Assembly (NCBI RefSeq): GCF_001280085.1
Contig: NZ_LGED01000261.1
Location: forward strand, 1-35,375
From: Saccharothrix sp. NRRL B-16348
GTDB lineage: Bacteria; Actinomycetota; Actinomycetes; Mycobacteriales; Pseudonocardiaceae
DNA: 35,375 nucleotides
Direction of reading: 5' to 3'
The position numbers and the translations under genes are program-made. This document shows positions 16,675 through 27,646 of this stretch, one piece after another (within the stretch, counting starts at the first letter, position 1; every line of letters starts with the position of its first letter). Under the pieces are notes generated by a model that made no database searches, was not told where the DNA came from, and was given only the letters and a program-made list of their open reading frames with translations.

Positions 16675-16729
16675 CGGAAATCACACTGGGCGTGATCAGG
16701 AATTTTCCCGACCTAATGTCGTTGTCGTG
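16675..16729 (+). promoter_or_regulatory. fbiC leaderless promoter with inverted repeats
   Basis: TAATGT (16714-16719) lies exactly 7 nt before the GTG at 16727, as in leaderless actinobacterial transcripts. Upstream are ATCAC ... GTGAT arms (16679-16697 region) inside a looser outer pair, GTCGGAAAT and ATTTTCCCGAC. These could be an operator over the -35 region or a weak terminator of the phosphoesterase gene. Confidence 0.5.
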
Positions 16730-19246
16730 GCCGTGGACCTCTCGATCACCCCGCCGGAGCCGACGCCGAGCGCATCGGCGATGCGACGCGCGCTGCGCCG
16801 TGCCGCCGACGGCGCGGTGCTCGACGTCACCGAGGCCGCCGTGCTGCTGCACGCCCGCGGTGACGACCTGGACGCGTTGCTGGACGCCGCGGGCCGGGTG
16901 CGCGACGCCCACCTGCTGGCGGAAGGGCGGCCGGGTGTCGTCACCTACAGCCGCAACGCGTTCATCCCGCTGACCCGCCTGTGCCGGGACCGCTGCCACT
17001 ACTGCACGTTCGCCACCGTCCCGCACAAGCTGCCCGCCGCGTTCCTGGAGCGGGACGAGGTGCTGGAGATCGCGCGCCAGGCCGCCGCCCAGGGCTGCAA
17101 GGAAGCCCTCTTCACGCTGGGCGACCGGCCGGAGGAGCGGTGGCCGCAGGCGAAGGAGTGGCTGGAGGCGCGCGGGTACTCCTCGACGCTCGACTACGTG
17201 CGGGCCAGCGCGATCGCCGTGCTGGAGGAGACCGGCATGCTGCCGCACCTCAACCCCGGCGTGCTGAGCTGGGAGGAGCTGCAGCGGCTGCGTCCCGTGG
17301 CGGCCAGCATGGGGATGATGCTGGAGACCACGGCCGAGCGGCTGTGGAGCGAGAAGGGCGGCCCGCACTACGGCAGCCCCGACAAGGAGCCCGCGGTCCG
17401 GCTGCGGGTGCTGACCGACGCGGGCCGGGTGAACGTGCCGTTCACCACCGGCATCCTGATCGGCATCGGCGAGACGATCACCGAGCGCGCCGAGTCCCTG
17501 CTGGCCATGCGCGGCATCGCGCGCCAGTACGGGCACATCCAGGAAGTGATCATCCAGAACTTCCGGGCCAAGCCGGACACCGCGATGCGCGGCATGCCCG
17601 ACGCCGACCTGCGCGAACTGGCCGCCACCATCGCGGTGGCGCGGCTGGTCATGCCGTCGTCCACGAGCGTGCAGGCGCCGCCGAACCTGGTCGGCGGCGA
17701 GTTCGGGCTGATGCTGCGCGCCGGCATCGACGACTGGGGCGGCGTGTCGCCCGTGACGCCGGACCACGTCAACCCCGAACGGCCGTGGCCGCAGGTCGAC
17801 GCGCTGGCCGAGCACACCCGCGCCGCCGGGTTCGAGCTGAGCGAGCGCCTCGCCGTCTACCCGCGGTACGTGACCGCGACCGCCGGGCAGTGGATCGACA
17901 CCCGCCTCACCTCGCACGTGTCCGCGCTGGCGCGGCAGGACGGGCTGGCCGAGCCGGACGCACCCGTCGTCGGCCGCGAGTGGCAGGAACCCGACGGCGG
18001 CCTGGACACCTACGGCCGGGCCGACCTGAACACCGCCATCGACACCGAGGGCCGCACCGAGGACCGGCGCGGCGACTTCGACAGCGTCTACGGCGACTGG
18101 GCGTCGTTGAGCGTCCCCAAGGCCCTCGAACGGCTGCCCGAGGACGCCGCGCGGGCCCTCCGGCTGGCCGCGGACAGCCCCGAGAAGCTGCTGGACGACA
18201 CGGACGCGGCCATGGCGCTGCTCACCGCGGACGGCGCGGCGCTGGAGACCATGGCCAGGCTCGCCGACGAGCTGCGCGCCCAGGTGGTCGGCGACGACGT
18301 CACCTACGTGGTCAACCGCAACATCAACTTCTCCAACGTCTGCTACGTCGGCTGCCGGTTCTGCGCGTTCGCCCAGCGCGAGCGCGACGCGGACGCGTTC
18401 CGGCTGTCCGTGGCCGAGGTCGCCGACCGCGCGCAGGAGGCGTGGGACGCGGGCGCCACCGAGGTCTGCATGCAGGGCGGCATCGACCCGAAGCTGCCGG
18501 TCACCTACTACGCCGACGTCGTGCGCGCGATCAAGGCCAAGGTGCCGGGCATGCACGTGCACGCGTTCAGCCCGATGGAGATCGTCAGCGCGGCGGCCAA
18601 GGCGGGTGTGAGCGTGCGCGAGTGGCTGACCGAGCTGCGCGAGGCCGGCCTGGACACCATCCCCGGCACCGCCGCCGAGATCCTCGACGACGACGTGCGC
18701 TGGGTGCTGACCAAGGGCAAGCTGCCCGCCGCCACCTGGCTGGACGTGGTCGCCACCGCGCACGAGGTGGGCCTCCGCTCGTCGTCCACGATGATGTACG
18801 GCCACGTCGACCACCCCGGCCACTGGCTCGGGCACTTCCGGGCGCTGGCGGCCCTCCAGGACCGCACGGGCGGCCTCACGGAGTTCGTGGGCCTGCCCTT
18901 CGTGCACCGCAACGCGCCGATCTACCTGGCGGGCGTGGCCCGTCCCGGCCCGACGCGGCGCGACAACCGGGCCGTGCACGCGTTCGCCCGACTCGCCCTG
19001 CACGGCCGCGTGGACAACGTCCAGTGCTCGTGGGTGAAGCTGGGCGACGAGGGCACCGCCGAAGTGCTCCGGGGCGGCGCCAACGACCTCGGCGGCACGC
19101 TCATGGAGGAGACCATCAGCCGCATGGCGGGCTCCGAGCACGGCTCTGCCCGCACGGCCGTGGAACTGCACGCCACGGCGGCGCTGGCCGGCCGCCCGGC
19201 CCGTCAGCGCACTACGACATATGGCCGAGTCGACGTCGTGAGGTAA
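16727..19246 (+). CDS. fbiC: FO synthase, fused CofG-CofH (coenzyme F420 biosynthesis)
   Basis: An 839-residue bifunctional radical-SAM enzyme. It joins tyrosine to 5-amino-6-ribitylamino-uracil to make FO, the deazaflavin chromophore of F420. The N-terminal CofG half has its cluster motif CRDRCHYC at 86-93. The C-terminal CofH half has CYVGCRFC at 539-546, followed by [11 protein letters not shown]. Both CX3CX2C motifs are intact and the length is that of mycobacterial FbiC. I chose the GTG at 16727 because of the TAATGT promoter 7 nt upstream. A GTG at 16640 would add 29 residues of non-conserved sequence. Confidence 0.96.
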   Translation: MAVDLSITPPEPTPSASAMRRALRRAADGAVLDVTEAAVLLHARGDDLDALLDAAGRVRDAHLLAEGRPGVVTYSRNAFIPLTRLCRDRCHYCTFATVPHKLPAAFLERDEVLEIARQAAAQGCKEALFTLGDRPEERWPQAKEWLEARGYSSTLDYVRASAIAVLEETGMLPHLNPGVLSWEELQRLRPVAASMGMMLETTAERLWSEKGGPHYGSPDKEPAVRLRVLTDAGRVNVPFTTGILIGIGETITERAESLLAMRGIARQYGHIQEVIIQNFRAKPDTAMRGMPDADLRELAATIAVARLVMPSSTSVQAPPNLVGGEFGLMLRAGIDDWGGVSPVTPDHVNPERPWPQVDALAEHTRAAGFELSERLAVYPRYVTATAGQWIDTRLTSHVSALARQDGLAEPDAPVVGREWQEPDGGLDTYGRADLNTAIDTEGRTEDRRGDFDSVYGDWASLSVPKALERLPEDAARALRLAADSPEKLLDDTDAAMALLTADGAALETMARLADELRAQVVGDDVTYVVNRNINFSNVCYVGCRFCAFAQRERDADAFRLSVAEVADRAQEAWDAGATEVCMQGGIDPKLPVTYYADVVRAIKAKVPGMHVHAFSPMEIVSAAAKAGVSVREWLTELREAGLDTIPGTAAEILDDDVRWVLTKGKLPAATWLDVVATAHEVGLRSSSTMMYGHVDHPGHWLGHFRALAALQDRTGGLTEFVGLPFVHRNAPIYLAGVARPGPTRRDNRAVHAFARLALHGRVDNVQCSWVKLGDEGTAEVLRGGANDLGGTLMEETISRMAGSEHGSARTAVELHATAALAGRPARQRTTTYGRVDVVR

Positions 19247-19407
19247 CCCCTGCGGGGACGGGTGAGCGCGGCTGTGGTTAGTCTGCCGCCGGTCGCGTTT
19301 ACCCGAACCGAACATGCCAGCATCACAGCTTCGGTAGGTTCGCGGCCGTCCGTCAACAAGGTTCACTCCTCGGTGGAGTGGCACGGTGTTGGTGAGGAGG
19401 CTGGGCG

Positions 19408-19695
19408 GTGCGCGGTCGCGGTGCGGTCCTGGGTCTGGTCCTGGGCACGGCGTCTTCCCTGCTCGTCGGAGGTGTCGCGGTGGCGGCCGACGGCGCGGTG
19501 GCGGCTCCCGTCTCCCTCGACGCACCGGTCGGCATCGCCGCGGTGGCGTTCGGCGCGATCGGCCTGGTGGCCGGTCTGGTCCGGCGCCGCAGGACGGCGG
19601 TCGTGCGTTCGGCGGCCAACCAGCCCGTCGCCACCACCCCGGTGGCCGACGGCGGCGACGCGGCCGAGGTCCGGCCCGCCACCACGGGGGTCTGA
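19408..19695 (+). CDS. Small exported or membrane protein
   Basis: A 95-residue protein. An N-terminal signal-like segment (GAVLGLVLGTASSLLVGGVA) is followed by a second hydrophobic helix (VGIAAVAFGAIGLVAGLV), an RRRR stop-transfer cluster and a polar tail rich in Ala, Thr and Val. This suggests one or two membrane passages with a cytosolic C-terminus. No family is recognised. The GTG at 19408 follows GAGGAGG at 7 nt, a strong ribosome site. It ends 21 nt before trpS. The 161 nt upstream (19247-19407) holds no element I can define. Confidence 0.65.
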   Translation: MRGRGAVLGLVLGTASSLLVGGVAVAADGAVAAPVSLDAPVGIAAVAFGAIGLVAGLVRRRRTAVVRSAANQPVATTPVADGGDAAEVRPATTGV

Positions 19696-20787
<1,092 letters not shown>

Positions 20788-20800
20788 TCACCTGACGCAT

Positions 20801-20812
20801 TAACTTTTCCGT
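20801..20812 (+). promoter_or_regulatory. Leaderless -10 element for the YihY-like gene
   Basis: TAACTT (20801-20806) ends 6 nt before the GTG at 20813. No ribosome site precedes that start, so a leaderless transcript is likely. Confidence 0.5.
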
Positions 20813-21823
20813 GTGGCGGAAAAGGGTGGGACCGAGTCGAAGCTCGACCGCGTGCGGCGGCAGCGGCCGTGGCTCGACCACCTGTTCCGGGCCGCCGAGC
20901 GGTACAGCGAGCAGTACGGGGCGCACTACGCGGCGGCGGTGACGTACTTCAGCGTGCTGTCGCTCGTGCCCATGCTGATGATCGGCTTCGCGGTCGCCGG
21001 TTTCGTGCTCGCCTCGCAGCCCGGCCTGCTCGACGAGCTGAAGGCGGGCATCGCGGAGGCCGTGCCGGGCTCGCTCGGCGACACCATCAACCAGGTGGTC
21101 GAGCAGGCGATCCGGTCCAAGGGCACGGTCGGCGTGCTCGGCCTGCTGGCCGCCGCCTACTCCGGTCTCGGCTGGATGAGCAACCTGCGTGACGCGTTGA
21201 CCGCGCAGTGGGGCCACGCGAAGGCCGACCGGCCGTTCCTGAAGACGACGCTGAAGGACTTCCTGGCGCTGATCAGCCTCGGGCTGGCGCTGGTGGTGTC
21301 GTTCGGCCTGACGGCCGTCGGCAGCGGGTTCGCCGAGCTGGTGCTGCGGTGGGTCGGGCTGGACGGCGTCGGGTGGGCCGAGGCGCTGCTGAAGATCGGC
21401 ACGATCGCGCTGGCGCTCGTCGCGAACTGGCTGGTGTTCCTGTGGGTGCTGGCCAAGCTGCCGCGCGAGCCCGTCGGCTGGCGCAGCGCGGTCAAGGGCG
21501 CGGCGGCGGCGGCGATCGGGTTCGAGACCCTCAAGCAGGTCGCGACGATCTACCTGAGCAGCGTCACCAGCTCGCCCGCGGGCGCGGCGTTCGGGCCGAT
21601 CATCGGTGTGCTGGTGTTCGCGAACCTGGTGGCCCAGTTCCTGCTGTTCATCACGGCGTGGACGGCCACGGCGCGGGAGAACCTGGTCGCGGAGCCGCCG
21701 CCCGCCCCGCCGCCCGCCGTGATCCGGCCCGTGGTGGAGGTGCGGTCCGGCCCCAGCCCCCGCGCCGCCGTCGGGCTGGTCGGCGCGGGGCTGCTGCTGG
21801 GCGCGTTGTTCCGTCGGCGCTGA
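20813..21823 (+). CDS. YihY/BrkB-family membrane protein (YhjD-like)
   Basis: A 336-residue inner-membrane protein with about six hydrophobic helices. After a charged N-terminus come the family's YGAHYAAAVTYFSVLSLVPM, a hydrophobic pair, YSGLGWMSNLRDALTAQWG, and in the second half FGPIIGVLVFANLVAQFLLF. The C-terminus carries a Pro-rich stretch (PPPAPPPAV) and a last hydrophobic segment ending FRRR. BrkB/YihY proteins are widespread envelope proteins without a settled biochemical role. It follows trpS by 25 nt but has its own apparent promoter. Confidence 0.88.
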   Translation: MAEKGGTESKLDRVRRQRPWLDHLFRAAERYSEQYGAHYAAAVTYFSVLSLVPMLMIGFAVAGFVLASQPGLLDELKAGIAEAVPGSLGDTINQVVEQAIRSKGTVGVLGLLAAAYSGLGWMSNLRDALTAQWGHAKADRPFLKTTLKDFLALISLGLALVVSFGLTAVGSGFAELVLRWVGLDGVGWAEALLKIGTIALALVANWLVFLWVLAKLPREPVGWRSAVKGAAAAAIGFETLKQVATIYLSSVTSSPAGAAFGPIIGVLVFANLVAQFLLFITAWTATARENLVAEPPPAPPPAVIRPVVEVRSGPSPRAAVGLVGAGLLLGALFRRR

Positions 21824-21838
21824 GGCCGCGGGCGCCGC

Positions 21839-22183
21839 CTACGACCAGAAGACTGCGATGCCGACGTTCAGCACGACCAGGCCGGCCAGCACGGGCGTGA
21901 GCCAGGCGGCGGGCTTCTTCTTCAGGTTGACCGCGACCAGCGCCGCGATGACGACCAGGACCAGCAGCTTCACGCCGATCTTGATGTCGTTGTAGTCCTG
22001 GTCGGTCAACGGGGCCAGGCCCATCAGCGCCACGCCGGTGAGCAGCTGCAACGCGCTGCCGTGCAGCCAGCCCTTGTTCAGCGGGGCGTCGGCGTCGGCC
22101 CGACGCTGGACGAAGAACATCGCGATCAGCATGCCCATGCCGAGCAGGTGCAGGAACACCAGCAGTAGGCGCACGAACTCCAC
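21839..22183 (-). CDS. Small four-helix membrane protein
   Basis: A 114-residue protein with four hydrophobic segments (LLLVFLHLLGMGMLIAMFF, then GSALQLLTGVALMGLA, then GVKLLVLVVIAALVAVNL, then WLTPVLAGLVVLNVGIAVFW) and little soluble sequence. Similar small integral membrane proteins occur beside the carboxypeptidase gene in other actinomycetes; the function is unknown. The GTG at 22183 follows GGAGG at 7 nt. It lies 25 nt downstream of the SCO4848-family gene and is probably in the same transcript. It ends 15 nt from the convergent YihY-like gene. Confidence 0.75.
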   Translation of the reverse strand: MEFVRLLLVFLHLLGMGMLIAMFFVQRRADADAPLNKGWLHGSALQLLTGVALMGLAPLTDQDYNDIKIGVKLLVLVVIAALVAVNLKKKPAAWLTPVLAGLVVLNVGIAVFWS

Positions 22184-22208
22184 GGCGGAGCCTCCAGGTG
22201 TGGTGGGT

Positions 22209-22445
22209 TTACTCGCTCTTGGCGCTGCCGGCCGCACGCAGCCCGCGCACGCCCAACACGCCGATGACCGTGCCGAATGTGAGCGACGCGACAATCAGCA
22301 GCAGGTGGACGGTGAAGAACGCGGTCGGGCCGCCGTCCCACGAGCGTGGGTCCTTCCAGATGTTGCGCAGGAAGGTCGGCCAGAGCACCCAGGACCACAC
22401 CCCGAAGGCAAGCAGGAACACGGACATGCCGCGGGAGAGCTTCAC
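22209..22445 (-). CDS. SCO4848-family membrane protein
   Basis: A 78-residue protein with two membrane helices (VFLLAFGVWSWVLWPTFL and FFTVHLLLIVASLTFGTVIG) and a WxGGPTAFF link. It matches the actinobacterial SCO4848 family in length and in the LLAFGVWSWV motif. The function is unknown. As in Streptomyces it lies next to a D-alanyl-D-alanine carboxypeptidase gene, here divergently. The GTG at 22445 has no ribosome site; GATACT (minus, 22452-22457) stands 6 nt upstream, indicating a leaderless transcript. Confidence 0.85.
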   Translation of the reverse strand: MKLSRGMSVFLLAFGVWSWVLWPTFLRNIWKDPRSWDGGPTAFFTVHLLLIVASLTFGTVIGVLGVRGLRAAGSAKSE

Positions 22446-22505
22446 CGGAGCAGTATCGGACGTGGCGGGTGCAGGTCACTCATCCGGGGTGGATAGCCTG
22501 GGCGG
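22446..22505. promoter_or_regulatory. Divergent leaderless promoter pair
   Basis: Within 60 nt, GATACT (minus, 22452-22457) is 6 nt from the SCO4848-family GTG and TAGCCT (plus, 22494-22499) is 6 nt from the carboxypeptidase GTG. Neither start has a Shine-Dalgarno sequence. Close spacing suggests the two promoters influence each other. Confidence 0.55.
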
Positions 22506-23801
22506 GTGCGTTCCTCCGCGTTCCGACGGCCCGTTGCCCTGGTCCTGGCTGCTTGTGCGCTGATGGCCGGCGCGTCGCTCGTGGCCGCACCGGTCGCCAC
22601 GGCCCAGCCGGCCTGCGAGAACAAGGTGTCACCACCCCCGCCGGTGGACACCTCCGAGCAGGTGGCGCCCGGCGAGAAGGCTCCACCACCGATGGAGGTG
22701 CCGGAGAGCCCGATCGGGGGACAGCGCCTCGGTGAGTGCGGCCTCGTGCTGCCACCGAACGCGCCCGTGCCCCCGGACGGCATCACGGCCAAGAGCTGGC
22801 TGCTCGCCGACATGAACAGCGGCGCCGTGCTGGCGGCCCTCGACCCGCACGGCCGGCAGCGGCCCGCGTCGGTCATCAAGGTGCTGCTGGCCATGGTGGT
22901 GGCCAAGGAGCTGGCGCCCGACGCGACCGTGGCGGCGACGCCCGAGGACCTCGCGCAGGAGTGCACCTGCATCGGGCTGCGCAACGGCGCCGAGTACTCC
23001 GTCGAGCAGATGCTCCAGGCGCTCGTGATGGCGTCCGGCAATGACGTGGCGCACGCGCTGGCCCGTCGGCTGGGCGGCGTGCCGTCGGCGATCCGGAAGA
23101 TGAACGCCCTGGCGGCCGAGCTGGGCGCGCTGGACACGCGGGCCGTGACGCCGTCCGGGCTGGACGCGCCGGGCACGTCGACGTCCGCCTACGACGTGGC
23201 GCTCATTTACCGCGAGGCGATGAAGTACCCGGACTTCGTCAAGGCCGTGATGACGCAGCGGATCGACTTCCCGGCGCCCAACGGCAACGGGACCGTGCCG
23301 ATCGTCAACGACAACCGGCTGCTGACCTCGTACGAAGGTGCGTTGGGCGGCAAGTCCGGGTTCACCGACGACGCGCAGCACACCTACGTGGGCGCGGCCG
23401 AGCGCAACGGCAAGCGGCTCGTCGTCGTGCTGCTGCGCGGCCAGCAGCAGCCCGTGCGGATGACCGACCAGGCCGCCCGCCTGCTCGACTACGGCTTCGC
23501 CCTGGAACCGGCCGCGTCCGGCAACCCGGTGGGCAGGCTGGTCGAGGGCGCGCCGCAGGCGAAGAAGAAGACCACCGAGCCCCGGCCGACGCCGACCAGC
23601 GCCGGTGTCGGCGAGGTCGCCAACTCCACGCCCGACGGCACCCAGCCCTCCGCCATGCAGACGGCGTTCGGCAACGTCGGCGGCCCGATCACCGCCGTCG
23701 CCGGCCTCGGCCTGCTCCTGGGCCTGTTCATGTACCTGCGCAGCCGCCGCGCCAAGGCCGCCCGCGCCGCCCGCAACCGCGCCGCCCAACAATCCCCCTG
23801 A
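22506..23801 (+). CDS. D-alanyl-D-alanine carboxypeptidase (class C-type low-mass PBP, S11 family)
   Basis: A 431-residue exported, membrane-anchored peptidoglycan enzyme that removes the terminal D-Ala of stem peptides. A signal peptide ends near TAQPA (about residue 34), followed by a Pro-rich stalk. The catalytic triad motifs are intact: SVIK at 122-125 (nucleophile Ser122), SGN at 177-179 and KSG at 283-285. A C-terminal helix (VAGLGLLLGLFMYL, about 400-414) and a basic tail anchor it in the membrane. It is a target class for beta-lactams. Transcription appears leaderless. Downstream lies the mirrored repeat element. Confidence 0.94.
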   Translation: MRSSAFRRPVALVLAACALMAGASLVAAPVATAQPACENKVSPPPPVDTSEQVAPGEKAPPPMEVPESPIGGQRLGECGLVLPPNAPVPPDGITAKSWLLADMNSGAVLAALDPHGRQRPASVIKVLLAMVVAKELAPDATVAATPEDLAQECTCIGLRNGAEYSVEQMLQALVMASGNDVAHALARRLGGVPSAIRKMNALAAELGALDTRAVTPSGLDAPGTSTSAYDVALIYREAMKYPDFVKAVMTQRIDFPAPNGNGTVPIVNDNRLLTSYEGALGGKSGFTDDAQHTYVGAAERNGKRLVVVLLRGQQQPVRMTDQAARLLDYGFALEPAASGNPVGRLVEGAPQAKKKTTEPRPTPTSAGVGEVANSTPDGTQPSAMQTAFGNVGGPITAVAGLGLLLGLFMYLRSRRAKAARAARNRAAQQSP

Positions 23802-23804
23802 CCA

Positions 23805-23943
23805 CGAGAGTCCAACGCTCAGCCCTCGAGAGTCCTACGTTCAGGCCCCCTGAATTCAACGCTCACGACGAACGGCACGTGCCTGAGCGTTGAATTCAGG
23901 TGTCCTGGGCGTAGGACTCTCGCGCGTTGAACGTAGGACTCTC
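23805..23943. repeat. Mirrored 3+3 array of 22-nt repeat units
   Basis: Three units begin at 23805, 23827 and 23849, exactly 22 nt apart, and are mirrored about position 23874 by three units ending at 23899, 23921 and 23943. The first part of a unit is CGAGAGTCC or CCTGAATTC, the second is TACGTTCA or AACGCTCA. Inner arms 23849-23865 and 23883-23899 are perfect 17-bp complements; next arms 23827-23839 and 23909-23921 are perfect over 13 bp. It fills the gap between convergent genes, so it can act as a bidirectional terminator. The modular copies suggest a dispersed repeat or protein-binding array. Confidence 0.85.
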
Positions 23944-24004
23944 GGGTATGCGCGAGGGCCCCCGAGTGGTGGTCGGGGGCCCTGTGGTGGTGCGGGGTGG
24001 GAGG

Positions 24005-24786
24005 TCAGGTGCGCTTGAAGAGGAGGGCGCGCTTGACTTCCTGGATGGCCTTCGTGACCTGGATGCCGCGCGGGCAGGCGTCGGTGCAGTTGAAGGTCGT
24101 GCGGCAGCGCCACACGCCGTCCACGTCGTTCAGGATGTCCAAGCGCTCCTCGGCGCCCTCGTCCCGGCTGTCGAAGATGAACCGGTGGGCGTTCACGATC
24201 GCCGCCGGGCCGAAGTACGAGCCCTCGGTCCAGTACACCGGGCACGACGTGGTGCACGCCGCGCACAGGATGCACTTGGTGGTGTCGTCGAACCGCTCGC
24301 GGTCGGCGATGGACTGGACCCGCTCACGCGTCGGCTCGTTGCCGTACGTGATGAGGTACGGCTTGACCGCCTTGAACGCCTCGAAGAACGGCTCCATGTC
24401 GACCAGCAGGTCCTTGTGCACCGGCAGGCCCTTGATGGGCTCGATGGTGATCGTGGTGGGCTTGCCACCCGACGCCAGCAGGTCCTTCAGCAGCACCTTG
24501 CACGCCAGCCGGTTCACGCCGTTGATGCGCATCGCGTCCGAGCCGCAGATGCCGTGCGCGCACGACCGGCGGAACGTCAGCGTCCCGTCCAGGTACCACT
24601 TCACGTAGTGCAGCAGGTTCAGCACGCGGTCCGACGGCAGGGCCGGGATCTCGAACGAGTCCCAGCGCGGCTCGTCGTCGAACTCCGGGTTGAACCGGCG
24701 CACCTTCACGGTGACGGTGATCGCGCCGTCCGGCACGGGGGGCTGGTTCCCGCGCGAGCCGGTGGACACTTCAGCGGTAGCGGTCA

Positions 24787-24787
<1 letters not shown>
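24005..24787 (-). CDS. sdhB: Succinate dehydrogenase iron-sulfur subunit
   Basis: A 260-residue subunit passing electrons from FAD to quinone through three clusters. The [2Fe-2S] ligands are in SCAHGICGSDAM and the following RLAC. The [4Fe-4S] motif is CILCAACTTSCP. The [3Fe-4S] ligands are in CRTTFNCTDACPRGI, with one more Cys of cluster 2 close by. A 20-residue Thr/Gly/Pro N-terminal extension precedes the ferredoxin fold. It is the last gene of the operon. Its ATG shares one base with the sdhA stop (TGATG), so translation is coupled. The stop lies 61 nt from the mirrored repeat. Confidence 0.97.
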
Positions 24788-26541
<1,754 letters not shown>

Positions 26542-26566
26542 GGCTCTGAGCACTCCCCGCAGCGGG

Positions 26567-26977
26567 TCAGTCGGTGATGTTCGGGTCGAAGGTGAAGATC
26601 ACGTACGAGCCGAGGGCGATGATCAGCACCATCGACACGTAGAGCAGCACCTTGAGCCAGAACCGGGTCGCGTCCTTGCGGGCGTAGTCGTTGATCACGG
26701 TGCGCAGGCCGTTGCCGCCGTGGATCTGGGCCAGCCACAGCATCGCCAGGTCCCACATCTGCCAGAACGGCGAGGCCCACCGGCCCGCGACGAAGCCGAA
26801 GTTGATGCGGTGCACGCCGCCGTCGAGGATGTTCATGATGAACAGGTGCCCGAGCACCAGCACCACCAGCGCGACACCCGAGATGCGCATGAACAGCCAG
26901 CTGTACAGCTCGGAGTTGCTGCGGCGGGCGGCGGGGCGGCGCGGTGCGCGCGGCTTGGCCAGGGTCAGTTCGCTCAT
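26567..26977 (-). CDS. sdhD: Succinate dehydrogenase membrane anchor subunit
   Basis: A 136-residue membrane subunit with three helices: ISGVALVVLVLGHLFIM with its conserved His, a second around FWQMWDLAMLWLAQIHGGNG, and a third in VLLYVSMVLIIALGSYVIF. It binds the quinone and probably heme b together with SdhC. The N-terminus is basic (PRAPRRPAARR). The ATG at 26977 is 2 nt after the sdhC stop. Confidence 0.93.
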   Translation of the reverse strand: MSELTLAKPRAPRRPAARRSNSELYSWLFMRISGVALVVLVLGHLFIMNILDGGVHRINFGFVAGRWASPFWQMWDLAMLWLAQIHGGNGLRTVINDYARKDATRFWLKVLLYVSMVLIIALGSYVIFTFDPNITD

Positions 26978-26979
26978 GA

Positions 26980-27405
26980 TCAGTGACCCCCACCGAGCAG
27001 GTCGGTAACCGTGCGGACCATCATGTAGTAGGTGCCGGGGATCATCACCAGCACCCAGACGCCGAGCACCGCCCACAACATCTGCTTCTGGTAGCGCGCG
27101 CCCTTCTCCCAGAAGTCGACGAGCATCACGCGGATGCCGTTGAGCGCGTGGTAGAGGACCGCGCCGACGAGGCCGACCTCGAACAGGTTGACGATCGGGT
27201 TCTTGTAGGTCTCGATGACCTTGTCGTACGCGTCCGGCGACACGCGCACCAGCGCGGTGTCCAGGACGTGCGCGAACAGGAAGAAGAACGTCAACACACC
27301 GGTGATGCGGTGGGCGACCCAGGACCACATCCCCAGGTCGCCGCGGTAGAGCGTTCCGCCCCCTTTAGAGGTGCCCGCCCGCTCGGGTGCGGTGGTGCCG
27401 GCCAT
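26980..27405 (-). CDS. sdhC: Succinate dehydrogenase cytochrome b subunit
   Basis: A 141-residue membrane subunit, first in the operon. The signature WSWVAHRITGVLTFFFLFAH (29-48) carries the conserved Ser/Arg region, and YHALNGIRVMLVDF holds the probable heme His. Three helices are predicted. I chose the ATG at 27405, 9 nt after GGAGG; a TTG two codons earlier is less likely. The operon order C-D-A-B is the usual actinobacterial one, and spacing throughout is short. Confidence 0.93.
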   Translation of the reverse strand: MAGTTAPERAGTSKGGGTLYRGDLGMWSWVAHRITGVLTFFFLFAHVLDTALVRVSPDAYDKVIETYKNPIVNLFEVGLVGAVLYHALNGIRVMLVDFWEKGARYQKQMLWAVLGVWVLVMIPGTYYMMVRTVTDLLGGGH

Positions 27406-27444
27406 GCGCAACGGCCTCCAGCGTCAGTGGTGGACTGGTCTCCG

Positions 27445-27483
27445 GTACGTGCGTCGTACGCGGACCTTGACCCCCGGATGCTA
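27445..27483 (-). promoter_or_regulatory. Candidate sdh operon promoter and palindrome
   Basis: On the minus strand TAGCAT (27478-27483) is a reasonable -10, about 72 nt before sdhC. TTGGGT about 19 nt further upstream is a weak -35. Between the -10 and the gene, GTACG (27445-27449) and CGTAC (27455-27459) form a palindrome with a 5-nt spacer, in the 5' leader. The rest of 27406-27593 shows only a CTGTGAG/CTCACAG pair. Confidence 0.4.
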
Positions 27484-27593
27484 GACCCGCTCGAGCCACC
27501 CGACCCAACAGCCTGACCCGTCTGTGAGCGACGAGACACCGGGTGGTCACTGGATCGATTCGTCTCACAGGCCGGCACGTCCGACTGTGCGGC

Positions 27594-27619
27594 GCCGATC
27601 ACCCCGAAGGGTGACCGGC
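27594..27619 (-). terminator. Stem-loop terminator of the giant gene
   Basis: TCACCC (27599-27604) and GGGTGA (27609-27614) pair around a CGAA tetraloop. GCCG/CGGC outer pairs (27594-27597, 27616-27619) extend the stem past one A-C mismatch. It starts 28 nt beyond the stop of the giant gene, and separates it from the sdh promoter. Confidence 0.65.
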
Positions 27620-27646
27620 ACCGTCCACTGCGGACCCGTCCGCTGG

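Noticed and set aside
23805..23943. Possible CRISPR array
   Set aside because: The units are 22 nt without spacers, half of them inverted, and no cas genes are present.
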